This document shows positions 34,252-44,081 of a DNA stretch of 64,000 nt, piece by piece. Both the position numbers and the translations under genes were made by a program. This DNA is from Medicago truncatula (taxonomy: Eukaryota > Streptophyta > Magnoliopsida > Fabales > Fabaceae): contig NC_053042.1 of NCBI RefSeq assembly GCF_003473485.1, positions 39,026,762-39,090,761 on the forward strand. The letters run 5' to 3'. The notes under the pieces were generated by a model. That model saw only the letters and a program-made list of their open reading frames with translations, searched no databases and had not been told where the DNA came from. Every line of letters starts with the position of its first letter. The first letter of the stretch is position 1.

Positions 34252-34669
34252 GACTAACTCAACCGACAACGACGATATTGCTAGCCCAGACACCTTCACT
34301 AGATTTGAACCCGAGACAAAAAGATAGTAAATTACCTTTTTGCCATCGTCTATGAGAAGCGGTTTCTGAGTAAGGTAAGATAGAGATCCTTCTTAGAAAG
34401 GACAGATAACGAGTTATTATCAATTTCTGCATCAGATTGAGAGATAATTGAGTGATAATCAGATGGCAAGAATTTATCTCAAACTGAATCAGATTCAGCG
34501 GCAGATCTGAAAGTTGATGAAACCAAAGAGAGTCTCGCAACGTCATGTGGTGTTAGAGAACGTTTTCAATGCAACCTTCAGGTAGATCATGAAATTCAAC
34601 ACTTTCTTCTTCAATAACAACCACCATATTGAAATAAAATGAGTGATGAAAATTTGTTTGGTGTTTTGG

Positions 34670-35955
34670 TTTTTTATAGGAAGTGGATTGAAGGGAAGCT
34701 TAGCGGTTAAGTCTGGAGTTTCGTTATATCTCTTTGCTCACTTTTAGTTTAAGCTAAAAACTGAAGTAGTAATGCCTGCTGATAGTTATCTATTATTATT
34801 TCCTTCAAAATCATTTCTTAGAATCAAATAGGTTTTTAAAAGGGCCGGTGGATGTCTGCTTGTGTTTTTATTGCATTATGTTAGGATACTTTGGAGCCAA
34901 TATAATTTTGAAGTTTGATATTTAAAAAGGGTTTTGAAACTATTGTGATTAGAGCTTTCCTTTTGATAGTTTTTTTTTTTATAGCTTTTGGCTTTGATCC
35001 TAAGTTTTTACGGTCTGCAAAACTAGTACTCTCAATTATGAGAATTGTTGTTGACACATTGCATAAAGCTGAAGCACACGAATAAAATATATTTTTTCTT
35101 TTAAACGGTAAATATTATTCACGTCGAATAGCAGCTTATGTGTAACAGGAATCATTACTCCTCTTAGATATAATCTGTTCTTTAATGATTTTTTGTGAAA
35201 GCGGTAATGAATGACCTGAAAAACTTGTTGTAAATCGTACATGACAGCTTCTGGTTAGTAGCTCAGCGTTAAAAATAAATATTTTATGCATGGTTCATGT
35301 CTCTTAGAAAAGTTGTCGAATTTCATCTAGTCAAGTGGCTTTAAAAAAAAGATCAACCTCATGAAGAATTATCATAGTGACAATAATAATCTAAAGTTGA
35401 TCAATTTTAATCAAATTACAATAGCACCATATATATTTGCTGACAAGAATTTTGCATAAGGCTTCACTCAACAGGCGCATTAAGTCAAAACAAAAGGTAA
35501 ATCGTTTAAATTTCCTGCCAGCTGATATGATAAAGATGAATGGTACTACTTGTAAATCAATCTTGCACAGAAGCAATGAAAAATACAACTATATAGTTTA
35601 TTTATAATTATTAATTTAAATAAATATGACCAAGTAAAAAAGTTACTTCCTTCAAAAAAAAAAAAAAAAGTTACAAACATCATCACTCCCAATTCCTATT
35701 GATTGGGGTGACATCCCTTAATGGAGATGCTAATGTTGTCAGCATTGACTGCATTTAGGAAGAAACATACTCTTAATAGGAAGATCTATGCATAAGCTTG
35801 GATTTGTCTGTACTCACATGAAGATGAGGATGACAATATCACATAAACAGATCCTAATACAAAAGACATGTGACAAAAATTGAAGTCTGTGTTTGGATGT
35901 GCACCGCACGTTTGAAGTCTGTGCGAAACATGTTAACTTGGTTTTAGTCATTCTT
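34670..35955. other. Promoter remnant of copy A and 3' flank of gene B
   Basis: 34670-34740 keeps the TATA-like ccTATAAAAAA upstream of copy A (on the minus strand). 34760-35950 is the B counterpart of the duplicated 3' flank and holds no gene. Confidence 0.5.
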
Positions 35956-37462
35956 TCAACATGATTTAGTCTTAGGCCTTATTTCAATTCCTTGAACAAC
36001 AAGACCACCCTTCCAACCACCACCTTTGACCTCACAAACACCTATGTCCACCTGCTTATCATCTCCTCCTTCATTGAAGAACTCTCCCAGTTCCATCTCC
36101 AACCATCCATCTGCTCTCTCCTTTGGATACTTCCGCAGATCGGCTACACTTTCTGTCGGTTCGACTGGTGCTTCTACAGGAGATCGAAGTCGAGTTAATA
36201 TCCCAGTAGTGCGGGAGCGAGGAACAATCTGGTATCTTAGCCTTCGTCCTCTTCCCGCATCCAAGAATACATTTCGCTCCACAGTATCGCCTCCAGCAAT
36301 GTCAATGGAGGCTTCACATGGCTGATATTCAAATCCAAAGGCTCCAGCAGCACTCGACTTAAATACAAGGTATGCTCCGTACAAAGTCTTTGGAGATAAC
36401 ATGATAGTGCTGATCCAGCCCCTGATTTCAAACCAACACACACTCACAAGTTCAGCTGCTTCGGGAAACCTGCATTTTTTGAATGGCTTAGATTTTGTTC
36501 AATCACTGGTCAATTTAGTGAGTAAGGAAGTAATCTCTAGAATAAAATTATCAAACACATTAGTCATCAAGGACAATTTCCTGACTAAATTGATTGATCT
36601 TAAAGTACTAATAAGCATGGATCAAACACATCAATTAAATTATAAGCTATACACCGTCTCACAAATACTCGAGAGAGTATTTATGTTAGTAAACAAGTTC
36701 AAAGAAGTCAATCCAAACATACATCAAATATATGAAAAGTTTTCAAAACTAAATTGATCAATACCTACATAATTTAATATGAGCGAATACATGAAAAAGG
36801 ATTAATATGATCTATAATTTCGTTAATTTAACAACCAAAATTTACCAATACATACAATAAAACTTCAAGAATAAATCAATAATTAACTCATAGTAATTAA
36901 ACTTTCAATATTTACCTTGAATCTGGATCAGGAATCCACCTCCAATACCTCGGAGTATCTCCCCATACAATAAACAAACTCCTCGCCGATAACATATAGC
37001 ATTTCTTCCCATCAACTTTATCCAATTGAAAACTCTAATTCCACATAACACAACAAACCACTAATTAGCCAAGAAAAATTTAAATTAACACATACACTTC
37101 AACATGTTTTCGTGATTAACAGTAATAATGCTGATATTAACAAATTGGAGGTAGGAAATTACCTTTTTGCCATTCTCTATAAGAAGCGGTTTCTGAGTGA
37201 GATTAACATAAAGATCCTTCTTAGGAAGAACAGAAAGTGAATTATCAATTTCCGCATCAGATTTAGAGATAATCGAGTGATAATCAGATGGCAAGAATTT
37301 ATCCCAAACGGAATCAGATTCAGCGGCAGATCTGAAAGTTGATGAAACCAAAGAGAGTCTCGCAACATCACGTGGTGTTGTGAAAGAAAGAACGTTTTCA
37401 ATGCAACCTTCAGGTAGATCATGAAATTCAACACCTTCTTCTTCGGTTATAACAACAACCAT
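35956..37462 (-). CDS. F-box protein PP2-B type (gene B, intact, 310 aa)
   Basis: Likely SCF ubiquitin-ligase substrate adaptor with a C-terminal Phloem Protein 2 lectin-like domain. Three exons with GT-AG introns: 37462-37163 (100 codons), 37034-36916 (119 nt) and 36469-35956 (to the stop). Start MVVVITEEEGVEF is chosen because the upstream Met (37591) would run through a likely 5' UTR. The F-box is residues ~10-55 (FHDLPEGCIENVLSFTTPRD, ARLSLVSSTFRSAA, VWDKFLP). The exon-2 linker is SFQLDKVDGKKCYMLSARS ... YWRWIPDPDSR. The PP2 domain starts FPEAAELVSVCWFEIRGWI and includes GAYLVFKSSAAGAFGF, KERADGWLEMELGEFFNEGG and a final GGLVVQGIEIRPK. Substrates and glycan ligand are unknown. No damage is seen. 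It is a close tandem duplicate of broken copy A. Confidence 0.92.
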
Positions 37463-37517
37463 ATTGAAAAGAAGAAGAAAAAAAGAATGAGTGATGAAAA
37501 TTTGTTTGTTGTTTTGG

Positions 37518-37526
37518 TTTTTTATA
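37518..37526 (-). promoter_or_regulatory. Candidate TATA box of gene B
   Basis: TATAAAAAA on the minus strand lies about 55-60 bp before the ATG and is conserved upstream of copy A (34671-34679). A second TATAAATA at about 37664-37671 is an alternative that would give a 5' UTR of about 170 nt. Confidence 0.4.
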
Positions 37527-38535
37527 GGGAACGGATTGAAGGGAAGCTTAGCGGTTAAGTCTGGGAGTTTCGTATTTTGTATTTGTGCCACACAATCTGG
37601 ACGAGTAAAGTTAGTGAAAAGGGTATTTATGCGAATGAATGGATCTTTATCTTTATCTCTTTTTATTTATAGATTAGATTAGATTCATCACTACTGTGTC
37701 TTCTAGTTCTACACATGTGTAGTGTCGTGTCATTCAATTCTTTTTAGTTAAGTAGGACCTTCCATCACCTCTTAACCGAACTACAACACAAAATGCTCCT
37801 CAATCAAGTGTTTTATTTTCATATTGAAAATTGCTTTTTTATAATGAATATTTTATATTGACACAAGTAAATGACGCGTTTACCTTCAGCAGCAGTTAAC
37901 AACTGTTAGTCTAAGCGCCGGCAGTTAACTGCCGCTGGTTTCCAGCGGTTGTTAACTGTCGTTGTGTTCGTGATAAATTCAAGTCAGGAGCTATAATTTC
38001 AGACACTCACTCTATCATCATCATCACCATCTTTCTCTCAAATTTTCACTCTCTCTCTAAACAAACACTACCAAATCATCCAAAAAAATTTCCACTAAGT
38101 TATCACTTATGCTATTGTCATACATTTTAGTTAGTATATGTGTTTACATGTTTATAATTTTAGTTGTTGTTTAATTATTAAATTTTGAATTTTTATTTTT
38201 AATGTAGTTATGTTGTAGATCTGAAATGCTATTAACATATATTATGAATACCTGTTATATTAAAGTTATATTGCTTAAATTTATTTTTTTTTTTTCGAAT
38301 TTTATAAATTTTTTAGGGTTTGAATTTTTGTTTTTAATATAGTTATGTTGTAGATCTGAAATGCTATTAACATATAATGAAGTTATATTGCTTAAATTTA
38401 TATTTTTTTTTAATTTTTATAAATTTTTTAGGGTTTGTTTAGGATTTTTAGGTTTTATGTCAAATTTTAACTACAGGTGTTTGAATGAGTTTTTCATTGA
38501 TTATTTTTAATTTCTAATTGTGTAGATTTGAAACA

Positions 38536-38884
38536 ATGGCCGGGTCGATCAACATTCATGCACAATTCAACGGCGGAGAACCTCAGAGGTTGAAGGTTCG
38601 GTGCCTTGGTGTAACGTTAAGAGGTATCAAGGATGAACTGACTGAATTCAACCAAGGAGTCAGCCCCAAAGACACAAGGAGGGTGGAACACGTTCGGTAT
38701 AAACGTCCAACGCTCGACGAGGGGAGAGTATCATTCACTTTGATGGAATTAACGAACGACGAAAACGTGACGAACATGTTTTGGGGAGCACGGCATGTTC
38801 CAGTGGATCGATATGCAGGTGACGTTGCTGAAATCAATTGAAGATATCATCAAAAGTTTGATTCCGCCAGAAGATCGTCATTAG
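38536..38884 (+). pseudogene. N-terminal ORF remnant of the MULE derivative
   Basis: Starts MAGSINIHAQFNGGEPQRLK after a possible UTR intron acceptor (gtgtag). It reads for about 85 residues to ELTNDENVTNMFWG. The family-like continuation GMFQWIDMQVTLLKSIEDII ... IPPEDRH lies in the next frame and stops at 38884, so an indel near 38787 has shifted the frame. I judge it to be the N-terminal part of a MULE-encoded protein, from the element context rather than from a recognised domain. The catalytic part is missing. Confidence 0.55.
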
Positions 38885-38899
38885 GTGCGGAATGAATGC

Positions 38900-39223
38900 A
38901 CCTTCCAGCTACAACAATTGTCTTCCTTTGAATGAGGTAATTCAAACTTGTCAAACGGCATGACTCCAATGTTCGACCAAGATTCCGATTGTTCTTGTCA
39001 AAATATTATGTTCTTGTTATGGCGGTTTAAATGAAAGTATTGAAGTGTCAATGAATGGATCTCATTCTTTTGACACTTGAATACCATCATTTAAACCAAA
39101 CCTAACAATAATTTAATCTTTTGAATGGAACTATGGGAATGTTGGTCGAACGTTGGAGTCTTGCTGCTTGGCAAGTTTGAATTTACCCCATTCAAAGGTG
39201 ACACAATTGTTGTAGTTGGAAGG
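38900..39223. repeat. Hairpin 1 inside the MULE derivative (~324 bp)
   Basis: The left arm ccttccagctacaacaattg ... actccaatgttcgacca pairs with the right arm tggtcgaacgttggagt ... caattgttgtagttggaagg, about 80 bp each. The spacer contains a second inverted pair (ggcggtttaaatgaaagtat and ataccatcatttaaacc) around a small loop at tcaatgaatggatctc. Confidence 0.85.
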
Positions 39224-39248
39224 TACAAACGTCGGTATAAACGTCAAA

Positions 39249-39471
39249 CTGCAACAATTGTCTTCCTTTAAATGTGGTAATTCAAACTTGTTAAACGGCA
39301 GGAATCCAGCATTCGATGAGCATCTTGAATAATGGTATCCAAGTGTCAAGGAATGCACCTCATTCTTTTGACACTTGAATATCATCATTCAAGATGCTCA
39401 TCGCAAAATGGAGTCCTACTGTTTAGCAAGTTTGAATTTGTCCCATTCAAGGGTAAGATAATTGTTGCAGT
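39249..39471. repeat. Hairpin 2 inside the MULE derivative (~223 bp), a paralog of hairpin 1
   Basis: The left arm actgcaacaattgtcttcct ... cgatgagcatcttgaa pairs with the right arm ttcaagatgctcatcg ... ataattgttgcagtt. Its sequence is related to hairpin 1 (shared aattcaaacttgt, ctcattcttttgacacttga), so the structure was duplicated, and it follows hairpin 1 after 25 bp. Confidence 0.85.
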
Positions 39472-39820
39472 TGGAAGGTACATTCCGGAATGTAATGTAA
39501 TGTGACAACATATATAGTTGAATATGCATAATACATGTTGTTTTGAATGGAACAATAATTATCTTATTTATTTACTTTTCGAATTTATTTATTCATTACG
39601 CAATTTTCATTAGTTGAATTCACATTAGATTTAATTAGTTTTTATTCGAATACGCAATTATTCAAATCGCGAATTTAATCGAAATTATTCCAAATGCGAT
39701 TTTAATTGAAATTATTCAAAATGCGAATTTATTCAAAGTACCAATATGTCAAGCAAAATGTACCATAAAAAAAAACATAAAAAAAAATCCAAAACAATTA
39801 GATATTACAACCCATTACAT

Positions 39821-40081
39821 TCAATCATCTTCCTCATGACACAAGTCAATTGGGTTGTCCTCGACAGTCCCTGGGGCACTTGCTTTTGGCTGAGAACCAA
39901 AATAGCATGTTCTCCCGCTCCTCCTCAACCTCGAATGATTATACACCACCACCTTCGAATCCTTCTTTTTGACGGATCCATCACATGTGATTTTGTGCCA
40001 TGTCATCGGTGATTTTTCTTTCTTCTTGTCGTCACCCTCCTTCTTCTTGTTCAACTCAACGTTTCCCTGATTCTGAGACAT
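39821..40081 (-). other. Second, inward-facing small ORF of the MULE derivative (86 aa)
   Basis: From ATG 40081 it reads MSQNQGNVELNKKKEGDDKK ... TWHKITCDGSVKKKDS ... NHSRLRRSGRTCYFGSQPK and ends in an acidic tail (DLCHEEDD). It runs towards the plus-strand ORF from the opposite TIR. It is Lys-rich and has no recognised domain. Intact start and stop make it a possible small protein, but it may be a truncated end of a larger element gene. Confidence 0.45.
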
Positions 40082-40718
40082 ATCTACATAAACAAATCGG
40101 AGATCAAAACCTACATCATGTCGTAACAATTATACAATAATTCATCAAAACCTAAACTAATCCTAAAAATTATACCGTAACTAATCGTAACAATTCTATC
40201 ACAAATTCATAACAACAAAATTTCATAACAAACCTAAACTAATCGCAACGATTATACAACAATTCATCTAATCCTAAAAATTCTACCATAATTTTCATAA
40301 CAATTCTACAATTCTAACAATCTAAACAATTCTAATCTAAACCTAACAATTCAAACAACCTAAACTATCATAAAATCAATAAACCTCTATAATCGCAATT
40401 TAACCAAAAAAACTAATAAATCAATCACAAAATAGCAATGTGATAGGATGGTAACAACTTACTTGATTTTGTGAGCGTAATTGACGTTGAATCCGCAACA
40501 ATTGGGAAAAATGGCACATCCTGATCTTCAATCCGCAACAATTTGGAAACTCCTATGATGTTCTGTTCATATAACAGAAAGCAACGGCAGTTAACAACCG
40601 CTGGAAGCCAGTGACAGTTAACTGTTGACGCATAGCCTAACAATTATTAACTGCCGTTAAGGTAAAAGCGTCATTTACTTGTATCAATAGGAAGTATTCT
40701 AAGTCAGAAAAGCAATTT

Positions 40719-41442
40719 ACTTATATATTTGCATACTAGTTTTCTTTTCCTTTTTGGGGAAAATAAGGGCGCCGGGCCCAAAAGATAAACTAAATTGTCA
40801 TGCATACTAAGTAAGCTCTTTTTTCCCTTAAAAAAAAAAAAAGTAAGCTCTTTTTTCTTTGTCCCTTCTTCTTACATTTATGAACACGTGTGTTTGTTTC
40901 AAAGTTTACCAAATTTATTCTTAGGAATAATATTTCTTGAAATATAAAGATGGAAATTTTATTCTAAAGAATTTAGGAAATATATGTTTGGTTAGTTTTA
41001 TAATATTCCTAGAAACCATAAAAATAGGGATTATAATAGGTAAACTATTTATGAACTTATTCTTATCTCCATGGGAACTTTATTCCCACCCTTCTCCTTG
41101 GGAAATTTTTTCTATTCCCACGAACATTTTATACCAAGGAATAAATTTTAGTAAACTTGTAACAAACATAAACATATACATTTCTATCATTTTATTCCCG
41201 GGAATCAACAATTATAACTTGAAAAAAACACACCCTTTTATATTTTTTCTTTTTAAGCATGAACACTTTATATTATTTCTTACGATTTAAATTTTTTTCC
41301 TTTCTATAAAATTATCTATTTCATTTTTCATTAAAAATTGTATTTTTCATCCGTATAAAATTGAACTTTTCGTTTTTCATTCCAATAAAATTTATGATTT
41401 ATGCATTTTTGTTAAACACCTTTTAATATTGGTGAATCTTAG
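40719..41442. other. Intergenic; 41260-41442 duplicated near copy E
   Basis: No gene is supported. Around 40930-41220 there are ttcccgggaat / attcc(t/c)a(g)gaat-type words in both orientations, suggesting another decayed MITE. 41260-41442 matches 47930-48090, the equivalent flank of copy E. Confidence 0.45.
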
Positions 41443-41624
41443 GACCCGTTTGTCATAGATTAAAATATAAGTGATTTTAACATTAAATAATTTAGAGATA
41501 TTTTTTTATAGATTTTATAAAAAATTAGAATCTTTTTTGCGTTTTTATATCTTAGGAAAAATCACTTCTTTAAATAAATAATTTAATTTGTTTGGATACA
41601 TCTATATAAAAGAGATTTAATTTT

Positions 41625-41722
41625 AAATCCATTTGGGTTGGCCTAGTGGTATTGACTTGGAACTTGAGAGTGTGCTCTTCCTTAATTTGAGGGGGTTTGT
41701 TTAGCTTCTTAAAAAAAAAAAA
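41625..41722 (+). mobile_element. SINE copy with 12-bp target-site duplication
   Basis: The head aaatccatttgggttggcct carries an A-box-like ggcctagtggtattgac and the body ends in a 12-base A tail. Perfect direct repeats agatttaatttt flank it (41613-41624 and 41723-41734). The B-box region typical of the family is missing, so it is a rearranged or truncated copy. Confidence 0.85.
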
Positions 41723-41769
41723 AGATTTAATTTTCTCTCTCCTCTAAAAAAATTATTTATTTAAAAAAT

Positions 41770-42291
41770 GGTTAAATATGTTTTTTATCCTTATAAAATT
41801 GCGACTTTTAAAGTTAGTAATTACTTAATTTTAATAGTTTTTTTAGTCCTTATAAAAAATTCTGCACTCAACATTAGTCCTTACTCAATCTAAATTTGTT
41901 TAATTTATGTTTAAACTCTTAATTTTTTTCAACAATTTTTCGCAAACGTGCTTATTAAAAGTTCCTCAGCAAAAAAATATCGCAAAAATTTGATTTCTAC
42001 ATTTATATTTTTGTTACTTTTATCTTAAACTTTTGTTGTTTAAAAAAAATATATTTAATTTATTTCATGTTAAAAAATTCTATATTTTAGTATATGAATC
42101 TTTCAGAGAGTTTTAAACTTGTCTCAAAAAAATCGTTAAAAAATTTATTAAGGACAGTTAAACAAACTTTGTTTTAGCAGGGACTAAAATTATAAGTAAT
42201 TTTTTTTTAGGGATTAAAAAAGCTACTAAAATTAAGTAAGGATTAAACTTATAAGTTCTCGATTTTATAGGGACCAAAAACATATTTAACC
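41770..42291. mobile_element. Foldback MITE nested in the hAT-like element (~522 bp)
   Basis: The left end ggttaaatatgttttttatc pairs with the right end ccaaaaacatatttaacc. Inner blocks such as aattttaatagttttttt and the aaaagctactaaaattaag region also pair. It belongs to the same style as the elements at 6073 and 6551. Confidence 0.75.
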
Positions 42292-42699
42292 CTTTAAAAA
42301 AAGTGATTTTCCTGAACTAAATAATTTGTTTGGATACATCTATATAAACTAGTTTGGTCTTTTGACATTTAATTTTCTCTCTCATAAAAAAAATCTATTT
42401 TTTGAGAAGCTGTTCTTAACGGCTTCCCATTTAAAGTTATTTTTAGATTCTGATTTTTTTTAAAAAGCTGTATCAAATACATGCATTACTCTTAAAAATG
42501 ATTATTTTATTTAATTAAGTGATTTTTTTCTTAAAAAACTATAACAAAGGGCTCTTAAATCTTAATAATATATATCAAATAATTTTATTTTGAAGAAACA
42601 TATATGTATAGATTGTGGAAAAGTCACGACTTCAAACAGTAGTTTGCCATCCAAGACACAAAACCCTACATGGTAAATATTGCTTAATTTTTTTTCCTT

Positions 42700-43240
42700 A
42701 TGCCTAACTTCTATTCCTTCAAGATACTATAAATTTTTCTTCTCGTGAGACCCTTGTTCTCAACAAGACTCATTTGAAATTCTTTACTCCCTCCGTTCTA
42801 AAATATAAGCAAAAATTTTTTATATTCTTTGTCTCAAAATATAAGCAAAAAAGACCAACTTTTATGGTATTATTATGTTTTTTTCAAACAAATAATCTTT
42901 TTCAATGTAAAATTAACTACAAATTGCATTCAATGTGTTCTCCTCTTTATTTTCTCCATAATTTTTAACCAATGAAAATTATTTTTACATATTTCCATGA
43001 AACTTATTTCAAGAAGAACATAAAAAATTATACCTCAAATTACTAAGTGTTAGTTTTTCTTAATAAATGTGAATTAGTGTTTTTTGCTTATAAATTAGGA
43101 CGGAGGAAGTGTCTTCAAGGCTTGAATTGAAGAACTCCCCCATTCCAATCTCCAACCACCTATCACTTCTCACACAAGGACATTGCAATCCTGCTATATT
43201 GGACATGCTCCATCCAGGACCAAGACTTTTGCAATATACT
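42700..43240 (-). pseudogene. F-box/PP2-B copy C: exon 3 remnant split by a MITE
   Basis: On the minus strand 43195-43110 reads as the PP2 segment ending CVRSDRWLEIGMGEFFNSSLED. The downstream end of the exon (about 42786-42700) keeps the coding sequence around the terminal GIEV block (aacttctattccttcaag on the plus strand). A Stowaway-like MITE sits between them. Upstream of about 43200 the frame runs into unrelated sequence (HDRIVTSNPHERSS...). No exon 1 or 2 was found. It is a dead fragment. Confidence 0.8.
42787..43109. mobile_element. Stowaway-like MITE inside a PP2 exon (323 bp)
   Basis: The left end ctccctccgttctaaaatat pairs with the right end ttataaattaggacggagga. TA precedes it (42785-42786) and TG follows, a likely mutated TA. 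Comparison with the exon of copy E (actcatttgcacttcttcat) places the insertion within the coding sequence. Confidence 0.85.
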
Positions 43241-44081
43241 TTCCTGGCATACGAGCTCCTCTCATGAGGGTTGCTTGTTACTATTCTGTCGTGCGGCAAA
43301 GATGAGAATACAAGTGAGAAAAAAACAAAAATAAAACAAAACAAATAAAAACTTAAAGGCTAACCTTGAATCTAAAACGTAGCTTTTGCGAAATCATGAC
43401 AACTCATCGTAATTTTGTCAAACTCCCTGCTCAAATTAAGTGGAGGAAAAAGGTTTCCATAACTTTTAAATATTAAAATTGAGCTTATTATTTTGAACTA
43501 ATATTTATAATTTTTTTTTTTAAAAAACTAATATTTATAATTTAATTCATTCAAACATTAAAATAAGAACAATTCTTATGTTTTGCGGTGATTTAAATTC
43601 AAGTCCACTTAAGAAACTGCTTCCATTTAAATCAATACTGTTACTCAAGCACGATCTATCACAAACTAGTGAGTGCTGGAAGGAGAGCCAATCCTTCTTC
43701 AGTATACGTTTCAGCTTGCTGTTAATGAGTAGCAATATTGATTAAAATCGAACCAATGCCGTAAATATACCAAAATTTAAATCACTGGAATACATTCAGT
43801 CCCCAGCGTTCAGAGTTGAGGGTTCCAAATCAATAAATGGCAGCTAATTCGTATTGCATCACAAATATAGCTCGAACAATCAAGAGTAAATTGATATCCA
43901 AAACAGTTATCCAATCCCAATATATCAAACTACAATAAGTAATATAAACACAATTATCCCAGTATATTGAACCATGACAAAAATATAAATGTAAACATAG
44001 TAGGTTGTCAGTCTTCAAACATGTTACGCCACCTAAGACGCAAGACCCCTTGCATAGTTCACGGAATGTTGCTGAATGGTC
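43241..44081. other. 3' flank of gene D, shared with genes F and H
   Basis: 43550-44080 is similar to 53100-53640 (3' of F) and 61380-61850 (3' of H), including aaatcaataaatggcagc and tgcttccatttaaatcaata. It holds no gene and marks the extent of the tandem duplication units. Confidence 0.6.

Larger units (their letters stand above)
31999..34627 (-). pseudogene. F-box/PP2-B copy A: F-box exon broken, PP2 exon intact
   Basis: Exon 1 (34627-34336) starts MVVVIEEESVEFHDLPEGC like gene B. A 7-nt deletion then creates an immediate TAA after the codons for IENVL, a TGA replaces the Trp codon of SV-W-DKF, and a further 1-nt deletion follows. Exon 2 (33414-33296, 119 nt) and exon 3 (32500-31999, 167 codons including stop) remain open with correct splice signals: SFQLDKVDGKKCYMLSARS, then VSVCWFEIRGWINTI, ERADGWLEMELGEFFNEGG and GIEIRSKPKSC. 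Intron 1 carries a hAT-like insertion and intron 2 another insertion that gene B lacks. The F-box cannot be made, so no SCF adaptor results; a PP2-only product from an internal Met is conceivable. Confidence 0.88.
37828..40718. mobile_element. MULE-type DNA transposon derivative (~2.9 kb)
   Basis: Long terminal inverted repeats of about 120-140 bp (left about 37828-37975, right about 40580-40718) share gacacaagtaaatgacgc / complement, ttccagcggttgttaactg / complement and nested gcagttaac palindromes. Long TIRs and two inward-facing ORF remnants point to a Mutator-like element. No transposase catalytic core is present, so it is an internally deleted, non-autonomous derivative. I could not fix the exact ends or a 9-bp duplication. 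Confidence 0.75.
41443..42557. mobile_element. hAT-like element (~1.1 kb) with nested insertions
   Basis: The left end gacccgtttgtcatag and the right end, the complement of gagccctttgttatag, are imperfect inverted repeats. aatcttag (41435-41442) and aatcttaa (42558-42565) form a 7/8 target duplication. The equivalent flank of copy E (about 48070-48090) lacks the element. It carries a SINE (41625-41722) and a foldback MITE (41770-42291), and has no coding capacity. Confidence 0.7.

Noticed and set aside
34259..34546. 95-aa minus-strand frame over exon 1 of copy A
   Set aside because: It is the shifted frame of the broken F-box exon, also seen in gene B as a shadow (37177-37434), not a separate protein.
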